Of a stretch of 64,000 nt of DNA, positions 53,725 to 62,430 are shown piece by piece. The notes beneath the pieces are model-generated. The model was not told where the DNA came from. It ran no database searches and saw nothing but the letters and a program-made list of their open reading frames with translations. How positions within the stretch are numbered: position 1 is the stretch's first letter; every line of letters starts with the position of its first letter. The position numbers and the translations under genes were made by a program. Source of the DNA: Flavobacterium frigoris PS1 (GTDB lineage: Bacteria > Bacteroidota > Bacteroidia > Flavobacteriales > Flavobacteriaceae); contig NZ_AHKF01000014.1 of the NCBI RefSeq assembly GCF_000252125.1, forward strand, positions 62,001-126,000. Reading direction: 5' to 3'.

Positions 53725-54227
53725 CTTTTATTGGGCTTAATAAGGTATATTATTATAATACAGCTAATGATCGTAAATACTGTACTTAAAACTGTTCTTA
53801 GTAGGATGTCCCAAAAGAAACTAACTTGAAAGGCTTCTAAAATGAACAGTGTAATATGATGGATAACAACGGACATCAGTATAAATGAAAAACGTTCAGG
53901 TGTTAAAACATCATTTAATTTTATGGTTTGATATTCATAACTAACACCAAATGAAAATTTAAATATTGTAGGTCGCACATATGCTAAAACTAGGCAAGCC
54001 GTAGCGTGAATTCCTCCTGAATTAGAAAACAAATCCATAGTCAAGCCCAACAGAAAACTGGCTAATAATAGACCAGACCTATTTCCATTAACTGGATATA
54101 GTATTATAAACAGTATGTATGGTAATGGGATTATGTATCCCAAAAAATTCATATTGTTGAATATAACTATTTGAACGGCCAATAACAAAATAAACCGAGA
54201 AATATTGAGTAAAAAAGTGCTATTCAT
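53721..54227 (-). CDS. mreD: Rod-shape protein MreD
   Basis: The 168-residue protein has five or six membrane spans, the motif YPVNGNRSGLLLASFLLGL, and GLTMDLFSNSGGIHATACLV, which is typical of Bacteroidota MreD. It overlaps mreC by 8 bases and mrdA by 4, indicating translational coupling in the elongasome operon. Confidence 0.92.
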   Translation of the reverse strand: MNSTFLLNISRFILLLAVQIVIFNNMNFLGYIIPLPYILFIILYPVNGNRSGLLLASFLLGLTMDLFSNSGGIHATACLVLAYVRPTIFKFSFGVSYEYQTIKLNDVLTPERFSFILMSVVIHHITLFILEAFQVSFFWDILLRTVLSTVFTIISCIIIIYLIKPNKR

Positions 54228-55044
54228 CCTTCTTTCCTTTTTCTAGATTATTAAGTTCGTCACGATCTTTGCTCTTTATAATGTATACATGGCCCAAATT
54301 AGTCATGTCGTTAAAAAGCTTTATATCTAAAGTATAATAATTTGTTTTGTTATCGATGTAAATTTTATTAATTGTACCAATGTTGATGTTTTCTGGAAAG
54401 ATTACAGATTGCCCACCTGTTACGATGGTATCTCCTTTTCTTACCGATGCTAATCGAGGTACATCTATTAACTGAACAAAACCAGTGCTTTTTCCATTCC
54501 AGACTAATGATCCAAAATGATTGGATTTTTTTATTTTGGCGTTGATTTGGGACCTAACATTTAGGATGCTGATAACTGTCGAATATTTAGGAGATGTCTT
54601 ATCTATTATACCCACAAGTCCTAAGTTATTGACAACTCCCATATCAGATTTTATACCTTGTAAAGAGCCTGAATTTAATGTTAAAAAGTTCTCATGGACG
54701 TTATAGGAATTATGAATTACTTTAGACACTACTACATCTTCTGGTAGTTCCACCTTTAAATTCTTAAAATTCTTTATTGCAACAGAGTCTTTGGTTTTAA
54801 ACAATATGCTTTTTAGTCTGGCATTTTCAATGGCCAAGGCGTCATTTTGAGATCGTAAATTTAGATACTCACTGACGTTGTTGATTTTTTCATAAACACC
54901 ACCGCTTAAAAAATTAGCGGAAGTAATTATTTTGCTTTTATGGTAAGAATGTGCTTGTATCGTAAGCAAAAACGAAATGCATAATAACAGCAAAAACAGT
55001 AGTCTACTACTGTTTTTGAATATAAAATTAAATATTTGCTGCAT
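54220..55044 (-). CDS. mreC: Rod-shape-determining protein MreC
   Basis: The 274-residue protein has one membrane anchor (about 12-28), a coiled coil (about 55-85; LNLRSQNDALAIENARLKSI) and a C-terminal beta-rich periplasmic domain with SGSLQGIKSDMGVVNNLGLV and DTIVTGGQSVIFPENINIGT. It scaffolds MreB, PBP2 and RodA. Gap to mreB is 58 bases; overlap with mreD 8 bases. Confidence 0.94.
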   Translation of the reverse strand: MQQIFNFIFKNSSRLLFLLLLCISFLLTIQAHSYHKSKIITSANFLSGGVYEKINNVSEYLNLRSQNDALAIENARLKSILFKTKDSVAIKNFKNLKVELPEDVVVSKVIHNSYNVHENFLTLNSGSLQGIKSDMGVVNNLGLVGIIDKTSPKYSTVISILNVRSQINAKIKKSNHFGSLVWNGKSTGFVQLIDVPRLASVRKGDTIVTGGQSVIFPENINIGTINKIYIDNKTNYYTLDIKLFNDMTNLGHVYIIKSKDRDELNNLEKGKKDE

Positions 55045-55102
55045 TCTCTTGTTTGATTATTTTGTTTCAGGATACCCCTTTGTACGCAATATTCTAAAGA
55101 TC

Positions 55103-56131
55103 TTATTTTATTAAGATACTTTTGAATTTAGCAAGGTTTTTAAGTGCCATTCCTGTTCCACGAACTACTGCTCTTAACGGATCTTCTGCAATATATACAG
55201 GTAAGTCTGTTTTTTGAGAGATTCTTTTGTCTAATCCTCTTAACATAGATCCTCCACCTGCAAGATAAATCCCAGTGTTGTAGATATCTGCTGCTAATTC
55301 AGGAGGGGTTTGAGATAGAGTTTCCATAACTGCATCTTCAATTCTTTGAATTGATTTGTCCAATGCTTTTGCTATTTCTCTGTAGGAAACTTCAACCTGT
55401 TTTGGTTTACCTGTAAGTAGATCTCTTCCTTGAACAGACATGTCTTCAGGAGGTGTTTCCAAGTCTTCAATAGCTGCTCCAATTTGAATTTTTATTTTTT
55501 CTGCAGTACTTTCTCCAACAAAAAGGTTGTGTTGAGTGCGCATATAATATACAATGTCATTTGTAAAAACGTCACCTGCAATTTTAACGGACTTGTCACA
55601 TACAATTCCGCCTAATGCAATTACCGCAATTTCAGTTGTTCCACCACCTATATCAACAATCATGTTTCCTTTAGGCTGCATAATGTCAATACCGATACCG
55701 ATAGCTGCTGCCATTGGCTCGTGAATTAGATAAACTTCTTTCCCGTTAACTCTTTCACATGATTCTTTTACCGCTCTCATTTCAACCTCAGTAATGCCAG
55801 AAGGGATACAAACCACCATCCTAAGGGCTGGCGTAAACATTCTCTTTTTTAGTGCAGGTATGCTTTTGATGAACATGTTGATCATCTTTTCAGATGCATC
55901 AAAATCAGCAATTACACCATCTTTCAAAGGTCTAATTGTCTTAATGTTTTCATGTGTTTTTCCCTGCATCAAGTTGGCTTCTTTACCAACTGCAATGATC
56001 TTACCCGATATTCTATCGCGGGCAACGATCGATGGGCTGTCAATTACAACTTTGTCATTGTGTATGATCAAAGTATTAGCGGTACCAAGGTCTATCGCAA
56101 TATCCTCGGTCATGAAATCAAAAAATCCCAT
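55103..56131 (-). CDS. mreB: Cell-shape actin homologue MreB
   Basis: The 342-residue ATPase forms membrane filaments that guide wall elongation. It has the phosphate-1 motif DIAIDLGTANTLI, phosphate-2 IVDIGGGTTEIAVIALGGIV, and LAGGGSMLRGLDKRI. The amphipathic or hydrophobic N-terminus is MGFFDFMTEDI. It has its own -7 element upstream and leads the shape operon. Confidence 0.97.
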   Translation of the reverse strand: MGFFDFMTEDIAIDLGTANTLIIHNDKVVIDSPSIVARDRISGKIIAVGKEANLMQGKTHENIKTIRPLKDGVIADFDASEKMINMFIKSIPALKKRMFTPALRMVVCIPSGITEVEMRAVKESCERVNGKEVYLIHEPMAAAIGIGIDIMQPKGNMIVDIGGGTTEIAVIALGGIVCDKSVKIAGDVFTNDIVYYMRTQHNLFVGESTAEKIKIQIGAAIEDLETPPEDMSVQGRDLLTGKPKQVEVSYREIAKALDKSIQRIEDAVMETLSQTPPELAADIYNTGIYLAGGGSMLRGLDKRISQKTDLPVYIAEDPLRAVVRGTGMALKNLAKFKSILIK

Positions 56132-56169
56132 AAATTATTTAGGGTTAAAAGTTATAAAATAGCAACGCG

Positions 56170-56177
56170 CAAAGTTA
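56170..56177 (-). promoter_or_regulatory. -7 element of mreB
   Basis: TAACTTTG on the minus strand matches TAnnTTTG exactly, 38 bases before the mreB ATG and 6 bases beyond the purH stop. No TTG is found at -33. Confidence 0.55.
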
Positions 56178-56183
56178 AACAAA

Positions 56184-57710
56184 TTAATGCTTAAAATGAC
56201 GTGTGCCTGTAAATACCATAGCAAGTTTATTTTCATTGCAGTAATTGATGCTCAATTCATCTTTTATGGATCCTCCAGGTTGAATTACGGCAGCTATACC
56301 AGCGTTCTTTGCAATTTCAACACAATCTGGAAAAGGGAAAAAAGCATCACTTGCCATCACAGCTCCGTTTAAGTCAAACCCAAAAGTTTTTGCTTTTTCA
56401 ATTGCTTGCATTAAGGCATCAACTCTTGACGTTTGTCCTGTTCCTGATGATATAAGTGTTCCGCTTTTCGCAAACACAATCGTATTTGATTTTGTGTTTT
56501 TACAGATTTTAGAAGCAAAAATTAAATCCTCAACTTCTTGTTCTGTAGGACTGGTTATAGTAACGGTCTTCAGATCTTCTTTATTGTCTGTAATATTATT
56601 TCTTTCTTGAATAAGAAGTCCGTTTAAACAAGATCTAACTTGTTTTTGAGGTAATTCTACTTCATTTTGAACTAAAATAATTCTATTTTTCTTTTCTTGT
56701 AAGATGGTAATTGCCTCTGCATCATATTCAGGAGCGATAACTACTTCACAAAATAATTTGTTTATTTCGATTGCTGTAGGGACATCAATTTTAGTATTGG
56801 CAATAAGGACACCACCAAATGCTGATGTTGGGTCGCATGCCAATGCAGCAACGTAAGCTTCGCTTATTGACTTTCTTGTAGCCAGACCACAAGCGTTGTT
56901 GTGTTTTAAGATGGCAAAAGTAGGTCCGTCAACTTTAAATTCGTTGATCAAGTTTACAGCAGCGTCTACATCAAGTAAGTTGTTGTATGATAATTCTTTT
57001 CCGTGTAATTTTTTGAACATAGCATCAAAATCACCGAAGAAAAATCCTTTTTGATGTGGGTTTTCTCCGTATCTCAATATTTGCCCATTAGCAACGCTGG
57101 CTTTGAAGATAGTTTCATCAGTATTGAAATAATTAAAAATGGAAGTGTCATAATGTGAAGAAACATGAAAAGCTTTTGTTGCTAATAATTTTCTTTCAGC
57201 AAGAGTAGTCGCTCCATTTTGTTCTGTGATCAAATCCAATAGCATTGCGTATTCATCAACTGAAGCTATAATTACAGTGTCTTTAAAGTTTTTTGCGGCA
57301 GCACGAATTAGTGAAATTCCACCAATATCTATTTTTTCAATGATGTCAGCTTCATTTGCTCCTGAGGCAACCGTTTTTTCAAAAGGGTACAAATCAACAA
57401 TAACTAAATCAATTTGGGGAATATTAAATTCCTCCATTTGTTGCACATCACTTTCATTATCTTGACGGTTTAATATACCTCCAAAAACTTTTGGGTGTAA
57501 TGTTTTTACTCTTCCACCAAGTATTGAAGGGTAAGAAGTGACATCTTCAACTGGAACAACGGGTATTCCTAAGTTTTTTATGAAATCTTCTGTTCCGCCT
57601 GTAGAATATAAAATTACATTTTGAGAATGTAGTTTTTTTACAATTGGTTCAAGACCTTCTTTTGAAAATACAGAAATTAATGCAGATTGAATCGTTTTAG
57701 TTGTGTTCAT
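56184..57710 (-). CDS. purH: Bifunctional AICAR transformylase/IMP cyclohydrolase
   Basis: The 508-residue enzyme performs the last two steps of IMP synthesis. The IMP cyclohydrolase (MGS-like) domain is N-terminal (ALISVFSKEGLEPIVKKL, GGTEDFIKNLGIPV, GGRVKTLHPKVFGGIL). The transformylase follows with YGENPHQKGFF, ILKHNNACGLATR and ASDAFFPFPDCVEIA. I take the ATG at 57708-57710; the ORF can extend to 57782 but a promoter lies in that stretch. Confidence 0.96.
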   Translation of the reverse strand: MNTTKTIQSALISVFSKEGLEPIVKKLHSQNVILYSTGGTEDFIKNLGIPVVPVEDVTSYPSILGGRVKTLHPKVFGGILNRQDNESDVQQMEEFNIPQIDLVIVDLYPFEKTVASGANEADIIEKIDIGGISLIRAAAKNFKDTVIIASVDEYAMLLDLITEQNGATTLAERKLLATKAFHVSSHYDTSIFNYFNTDETIFKASVANGQILRYGENPHQKGFFFGDFDAMFKKLHGKELSYNNLLDVDAAVNLINEFKVDGPTFAILKHNNACGLATRKSISEAYVAALACDPTSAFGGVLIANTKIDVPTAIEINKLFCEVVIAPEYDAEAITILQEKKNRIILVQNEVELPQKQVRSCLNGLLIQERNNITDNKEDLKTVTITSPTEQEVEDLIFASKICKNTKSNTIVFAKSGTLISSGTGQTSRVDALMQAIEKAKTFGFDLNGAVMASDAFFPFPDCVEIAKNAGIAAVIQPGGSIKDELSINYCNENKLAMVFTGTRHFKH

Positions 57711-57733
57711 TATGTAGTTATAATTATAAAGTG

Positions 57734-57766
57734 CAAAAATAGTTTTTTTTTGATTACAAATTTCAA
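57734..57766 (-). promoter_or_regulatory. Promoter of purH
   Basis: On the minus strand TTG (57764-57766) and TATTTTTG (57734-57741, exact TAnnTTTG) are separated by 22 bases, within the range used in Flavobacterium. It lies 24 bases before the chosen purH start. Confidence 0.55.
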
Positions 57767-57875
57767 TGTAGAGTTGTAACATTTTCTTAAATAGTTATAC
57801 CAATCTATAGTTCTAGTTTTTATTAGGAATTTGAATAATATTTACAGAATTTTACCATATCGCAAAAATAATTTT

Positions 57876-59126
57876 ATGTTAGTATATCTTCGTTTATTAA
57901 AAGAAAGTTTTGCCTTTGCGTTGAATGCACTGCGCAGTAATATTTTAAGGACTTTGCTATCTTTATTAGGCGTAACTATTGGGATTTTTTCAATTATTGC
58001 TGTCCTAGCCGCTGTGGATTCTTTGGATAGGAAAATAAGTAAAGATTTGAGTAGTTTAGATAAAAACACCATTTATCTAATTAAATTTTCATTTGGTCCA
58101 ACAGATGTTCCGCAATGGAAAAGAGAACAATTTCCTAATGTTAAGTATGATGAATATACCTATATGAAAGGGGCTATGACTAATACCGATGAATTAGGTT
58201 ACCAAATTTTCACTAAAAGAGAATCTATAAAATACGATTCAAAAACTGTAACTGACGTTAATATGGTACCTGTTTCCTATGAATTTATCGATATTCAAGG
58301 ATTAGAGTTTGAAAAAGGAAGGTTCTACAATGAATCAGAAGCAAATTCTGGGTCAAAGGTCATTGTTCTGGGAAATGAAATTGCAAAGTCTCTATTTGAC
58401 GAATCGGAACCCATTGGAAAAAATGTAAGGGTATATGGTCAGCGTTTTACCGTTATTGGTGTTTTGAAAAAACAAGGTGCTGGATTATTTGGAGATAGTA
58501 ATGACACCTCTGCTTTCATACCGGTTAATTTCATACGGCAGTTGTATGGTGATAACAATACTTCCCTGACTAATGTGATCGTTTTTAAGCCTAATAAAGG
58601 AGTGGATATGGGTGCCTATAAGGCAGAGATTTCTCAAAAACTGAGAGCTTTCCGAGGATTGAAGGCGGGAGATTCTGATAATTTTTTTATAAATGTTTTC
58701 TCTGGTTTTACTGATTTAATTGATGGTATTATATTAAATATGAAATTTGGTGGATGGGTGATAAGCCTTTTTTCTCTATTAGTTGGTGGTTTTGGAATTG
58801 CCAATATCATGTTTGTGTCAGTGAAAGAACGTACAAACTTGATAGGGATTCAAAAATCATTGGGTGCCAAAAATAGATTCATATTGTTTCAGTTTTTATT
58901 CGAAGCCATCATACTATCGGTTATTGGTGGAATAATAGGGCTGCTTTTAGTGTGGATTATTGCTTTGGTATTAACTAATGTACTGGAGTTTGAATTTGTT
59001 TTAGGTATGGGTAATGTTCTATTGGGAACATTGTTAGCGGCAATAATCGGGTTGATTTCAGGAATTCTTCCAGCTATTTCTGCATCAAGATTAGATCCTG
59101 TCGAGGCCATCAGGACTGGAATGTAA
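57876..59126 (+). CDS. MacB-like ABC transporter permease (MacB_PCD plus FtsX)
   Basis: From the ATG at 57876 the protein has 416 residues: MLVYLRLLKESFAFALNALR, first span (about 20-43; LLSLLGVTIGIFSIIAVLAA), a periplasmic MacB_PCD domain (about 45-270), and a C-terminal FtsX domain with three spans including GGFGIANIMFVSVKERTNLI (the FtsX signature) and LDPVEAIRTGM at the end. An ATG at 57831 adds 15 residues that do not fit the family. The ATPase partner is not nearby. Export of lipoproteins or macrolide-like compounds is the usual role. Confidence 0.9.
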   Translation: MLVYLRLLKESFAFALNALRSNILRTLLSLLGVTIGIFSIIAVLAAVDSLDRKISKDLSSLDKNTIYLIKFSFGPTDVPQWKREQFPNVKYDEYTYMKGAMTNTDELGYQIFTKRESIKYDSKTVTDVNMVPVSYEFIDIQGLEFEKGRFYNESEANSGSKVIVLGNEIAKSLFDESEPIGKNVRVYGQRFTVIGVLKKQGAGLFGDSNDTSAFIPVNFIRQLYGDNNTSLTNVIVFKPNKGVDMGAYKAEISQKLRAFRGLKAGDSDNFFINVFSGFTDLIDGIILNMKFGGWVISLFSLLVGGFGIANIMFVSVKERTNLIGIQKSLGAKNRFILFQFLFEAIILSVIGGIIGLLLVWIIALVLTNVLEFEFVLGMGNVLLGTLLAAIIGLISGILPAISASRLDPVEAIRTGM

Positions 59127-59214
59127 ATAACTAAACGACCAGTATTGTTGTGAACATTGGGATTTGTTGTAGTTCATTTATACTATTCTTAACACACAAG
59201 GGCTTTCATTTTTG

Positions 59215-59222
59215 TAATTTTG
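59215..59222 (+). promoter_or_regulatory. -7 element of the alcohol dehydrogenase gene
   Basis: TAATTTTG is an exact TAnnTTTG match, 23 bases before the ATG. No TTG lies at the usual -33 distance. Confidence 0.55.
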
Positions 59223-59245
59223 ATTTCTAATAAAAAAGTGAAATT

Positions 59246-60295
59246 ATGACAGCAATTAAAGCTTATGCAGCGTACGATGCGGAAACTCCACTAAAACCGT
59301 TTTCTTTTGAAAGAAAGGATATTGGAGAGAAACAAGTGCAAATAGAGATACTTTATAGTGGTGTGTGTCATTCAGATATACATACGGCAAAAGGAGATTG
59401 GGGACCGGCTATTTATCCATTAGTCCCTGGACATGAAATTGTTGGTAAAATTACAGCAGTTGGTAGTGGAGTAACTAAATTTAAAGTCGGAGAGTTAGCC
59501 GGAGTAGGTTGTTTTGTAGACTCTTGTAGAACTTGCCATAGTTGCAAAGCAGGTGATGAACAACTTTGTGACGAAGGAATGACTGGAACTTACAACAGTT
59601 ATGAAAGAGGCACTAAAACACCTACTTATGGAGGGTATTCAACAAGTATTACTGTTGATGAAGATTACACATTGCATATTTCAGACAAATTAGAGCTTTC
59701 AGGAGTTGCTCCTTTGTTATGCGCAGGTATTACGACCTATTCTCCATTACGTTATTTAAAAGTAGGTAAAGGACACAAAGTAGGAGTTCTGGGCTTAGGA
59801 GGTTTAGGACATATGGCTGTTAAATTTGCGGCCTCTTTTGGAGCCGAAGTTACCATGTTGAGCCACTCTCCATCCAAAGAAGCTGATGCCAAAAAATTAG
59901 GAGCACACCGTTTTGCTTTAACTTCTGATCCTAAAGTTATGGAGTCATTAGCAAATGAATTTGATGTTATTCTGAACACCGTTTCAGCAGATCATGATTA
60001 CAATGCATACTTAAATTTATTGAATACTAACGGAACAATGATTATTGTTGGAATTCCATCTACTCCAGCAGTTATTCCTGCAGCGACTTTAGTGATGAAA
60101 CGCAGAAGTATCATGGGAAGTTTAATTGGTGGAATAGCAGAGACTCAAGAAATGTTGGATTATTGTGCAGAACATAATATCACATCTGATGTGGAAGTGA
60201 TCAATATGGATTATATTAATGAAGCTTACGAGCGTATGAATAAAAGTGATGTCAAATATCGTTTTGTGATTGATATGGCTTCTTTGAAGCAATAA
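59246..60295 (+). CDS. Zinc-dependent NAD(P) alcohol dehydrogenase (cinnamyl-alcohol/YahK type)
   Basis: The 349-residue MDR enzyme interconverts aldehydes and alcohols. The catalytic zinc site is GVCHSDIHTAKGDW with PLVPGHEIVG; the structural zinc site is the four-cysteine CRTCHSCKAGDEQLC; the nucleotide fold is VLGLGGLGHMAVKFA. TYNSYERGTKTPTYGGYSTS is characteristic of the CAD/YahK group, which usually uses NADPH. It stands alone between a promoter and a strong terminator. Confidence 0.94.
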   Translation: MTAIKAYAAYDAETPLKPFSFERKDIGEKQVQIEILYSGVCHSDIHTAKGDWGPAIYPLVPGHEIVGKITAVGSGVTKFKVGELAGVGCFVDSCRTCHSCKAGDEQLCDEGMTGTYNSYERGTKTPTYGGYSTSITVDEDYTLHISDKLELSGVAPLLCAGITTYSPLRYLKVGKGHKVGVLGLGGLGHMAVKFAASFGAEVTMLSHSPSKEADAKKLGAHRFALTSDPKVMESLANEFDVILNTVSADHDYNAYLNLLNTNGTMIIVGIPSTPAVIPAATLVMKRRSIMGSLIGGIAETQEMLDYCAEHNITSDVEVINMDYINEAYERMNKSDVKYRFVIDMASLKQ

Positions 60296-60325
60296 TTAGT
60301 TATTAAATAGCTGCTATTAAAGCAA

Positions 60326-60355
60326 AAAAAATCCCGATTTATATCGGGATTTTTT
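60326..60355. terminator. Bidirectional terminator between adh and accD
   Basis: A 13-bp stem (60326-60338 with 60343-60355), of which ATCCCGAT/ATCGGGAT is the GC core, has a TTAT loop and is flanked by A and T tracts. It serves both convergent genes. Confidence 0.88.
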
Positions 60356-60357
60356 AT

Positions 60358-61212
60358 TTATCTAATATCGTTATTTTGAATCAAATCTATGTACAAGTTA
60401 ATCTTGTCTTTCAATTCTTTTCTTGGCGTTATAAAATCTAAGAATCCATGTTCTAAAAGAAACTCTGCAGTCTGGAATCCTTCGGGTAAATCTTTACCTG
60501 TTGTGTCTCTTACTACACGTGGTCCTGCAAACCCAATTAATGCACCTGGTTCAGAGATATTGATATCTCCTAACATTGCGTAAGAAGCAGTTGTGCCTCC
60601 TGTTGTTGGGTCAGTACATAATGAAATGTAAGGAATTTGTGCTTCAGCAAGTTGGGCAAGTTTTACAGACGTTTTAGCTAATTGCATCAAAGAATAAGCC
60701 GCTTCCATCATTCTCGCTCCACCTGATTTTGAAATCATTACAAAAGGAATGTTGTTTTTGATAGAATGATTAATTCCTCTCGAAATTTTCTCACCTACTA
60801 CAGCTCCCATAGATCCACCAATAAAGGCAAAATCCATACAGCAAATCACTAATTCTTTACCTTTTGATTTTCCAACTGCAGTACGCACGGCGTCTTTAAG
60901 TTTGGTCTTTTCCATCACGTCTTTAAGTCGGTCTGCATATTTCTTTGTATCAACAAAGTGCAAAGGGTCTTTTGAAGTTAAGTTTTTATCTAATTCAACA
61001 AATTCATTGTTGTCGAATAAAATTTCAAAATAGGTAGCGCTACCAATTCTAACGTGAAAACCGTCTTCGGGACTTACGAATAAGTTGCGTTCGAGTTCAT
61101 CTGCATCAATGATTTTTCCGGTAGGTGATTTATACCAAAGACCTTTTGGAACATCCATTTTGTCTTCAGTAGCCGTCGTAATTCCTTTTTCTTTTCTTTT
61201 AAACCAAGCCAT
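60358..61212 (-). CDS. accD: Acetyl-CoA carboxylase carboxyltransferase beta subunit lacking zinc cysteines
   Basis: The 284-residue subunit carries out carboxyl transfer to acetyl-CoA with AccA. The crotonase-like domain is intact, with [54 protein letters not shown] and [13 protein letters not shown]. The N-terminal segment that is normally a four-cysteine zinc ribbon is present in length ([20 protein letters not shown] then [14 protein letters not shown]), but Ser and other residues stand at the cysteine positions, so no zinc can bind in the usual way. It is 83 bases after fbaA on the same strand. Confidence 0.94.
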   Translation of the reverse strand: MAWFKRKEKGITTATEDKMDVPKGLWYKSPTGKIIDADELERNLFVSPEDGFHVRIGSATYFEILFDNNEFVELDKNLTSKDPLHFVDTKKYADRLKDVMEKTKLKDAVRTAVGKSKGKELVICCMDFAFIGGSMGAVVGEKISRGINHSIKNNIPFVMISKSGGARMMEAAYSLMQLAKTSVKLAQLAEAQIPYISLCTDPTTGGTTASYAMLGDINISEPGALIGFAGPRVVRDTTGKDLPEGFQTAEFLLEHGFLDFITPRKELKDKINLYIDLIQNNDIR

Positions 61213-61237
61213 AAATTTCTTATTTATTTGTTTTAGA

Positions 61238-61290
61238 TTTCAGGTTTAAAGTTATGGAACTTGAAACCTGAAACTTAAAACTTGAAACTT
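61238..61290. repeat. Heptanucleotide repeat with an inverted copy
   Basis: From 61259 the sequence runs in 7-base units, ACTTGAA, ACCTGAA, ACTTAAA, ACTTGAA, ACTT. Bases 61238-61253 are the inverted complement of the first part, so 61238-61253 and 61258-61273 form a 16-bp stem with one mismatch and a 4-base loop. It lies in the fbaA-accD gap and has no adjacent T tract on the minus strand, so it is not a standard terminator. Confidence 0.75.
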
Positions 61291-61295
61291 TTTAA

Positions 61296-62363
61296 TTATA
61301 GTGTATTCACGTTGTTTAAGTCAGCAAATGCTTGCTCAAGTCTTGCGTTGAAAGTCAATTCGCTTTCACGTAACCATTTTCTTGGGTCGTAATATTTCTT
61401 GTTTGGAATATCAGAACCATCAGGGTTTCCGATTTGTGTTTTTAAATAATCAATATTTTTAACCATGTAATCACGAATACCTTCAGTAAATGCAAACTGT
61501 AAATCAGTATCAATATTCATTTTTATCACACCATAACTAATACCTTCTCTGATCTCTTCTAAAGTAGATCCAGAACCACCGTGAAATACAAAATCAACTG
61601 GATTAGGACCGGTGTTGAATTTCTTTTGTACGAAATCTTGAGAGTTCTTTAATATTTTTGGAGTTAGTTTTACGTTTCCTGGTTTGTAAACACCATGTAC
61701 ATTTCCAAAAGCTGCTGCAATTGTAAAACGAGGGCTTATTTTTGAAAGCTCTTCGTATGCAAACGCTACTTCATCAGGTTGAGTATATAGTTTTGAACTA
61801 TCAACATCTGAGTTGTCAACACCATCTTCTTCACCACCAGTAATTCCAAGTTCGATTTCTAGTGTCATTCCCATTTTGCTCATTCTGGCTAAGTATCCTT
61901 TGCAGATTTCAATATTTTCTTCAATCGGTTCTTCCGATAAATCAATCATGTGTGAGCTGAACAGTGGTTTTCCAGTTGCTGCAAAATTTTCTTCTGAAGC
62001 ATCTAAAAGACCGTCGATCCAAGGTAATAATTTTTTTGCACAATGGTCAGTATGTAAAATTACTGTTGCTCCGTAAGCTTCTGCCAAAGTATGGATGTGT
62101 TTTGCTCCTGCAATTCCACCAGCGATTGCTGCTTTTTCGTCTACATTAGAAAGTCCTTTTCCTGCATTGAACTGTGCGCCTCCATTAGAAAATTGGATAA
62201 TAACTGGTGCATTAAGCTTTGCAGCTGTTTCAAGAACGCCGTTTATTGTGTTTGATCCCGTAACATTTACTGCAGGTAGAGCAAATCCTTTTTCTTTCGC
62301 ATAATTGAAAATTTCCTGTACTTGATCCCCTGTAGCTACGCCCGGTTTGATATTGTGTGCCAT
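61296..62363 (-). CDS. fbaA: Class II fructose-bisphosphate aldolase
   Basis: The 355-residue zinc enzyme splits fructose-1,6-bisphosphate in glycolysis and works in reverse in gluconeogenesis. It has VILHTDHCAKKLLPW with zinc-binding His and the catalytic Asp, AFGNVHGVYKPGNVKL with a zinc His, VFHGGSGSTLEEI with the third zinc His, and NIDTDLQFAFTEGIR. Length and ends match the E. coli-type class IIA enzyme. A -7 element precedes it. Confidence 0.96.
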   Translation of the reverse strand: MAHNIKPGVATGDQVQEIFNYAKEKGFALPAVNVTGSNTINGVLETAAKLNAPVIIQFSNGGAQFNAGKGLSNVDEKAAIAGGIAGAKHIHTLAEAYGATVILHTDHCAKKLLPWIDGLLDASEENFAATGKPLFSSHMIDLSEEPIEENIEICKGYLARMSKMGMTLEIELGITGGEEDGVDNSDVDSSKLYTQPDEVAFAYEELSKISPRFTIAAAFGNVHGVYKPGNVKLTPKILKNSQDFVQKKFNTGPNPVDFVFHGGSGSTLEEIREGISYGVIKMNIDTDLQFAFTEGIRDYMVKNIDYLKTQIGNPDGSDIPNKKYYDPRKWLRESELTFNARLEQAFADLNNVNTL

Positions 62364-62408
62364 TTTAATTTTTTTTAGTTGGTTCTTCTAGTTTTTAGTT
62401 TAAGACTG

Positions 62409-62416
62409 CAAAAATA
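62409..62416 (-). promoter_or_regulatory. -7 element of fbaA
   Basis: TATTTTTG on the minus strand is an exact TAnnTTTG match, 46 bases before the fbaA start. No TTG at -33 was found. Confidence 0.5.
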
Positions 62417-62430
62417 AGAATTAATTAGCA

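Noticed and set aside
57711-57782. Longer N-terminus for purH
   Set aside because: The added residues are unlike PurH and contain the promoter TTG-N22-TATTTTTG.
60358-61212. Frameshift or sequencing error as the cause of missing cysteines in AccD
   Set aside because: The frame is continuous and the flanking ELERN-L pattern is conserved in register, so substitutions explain it better.
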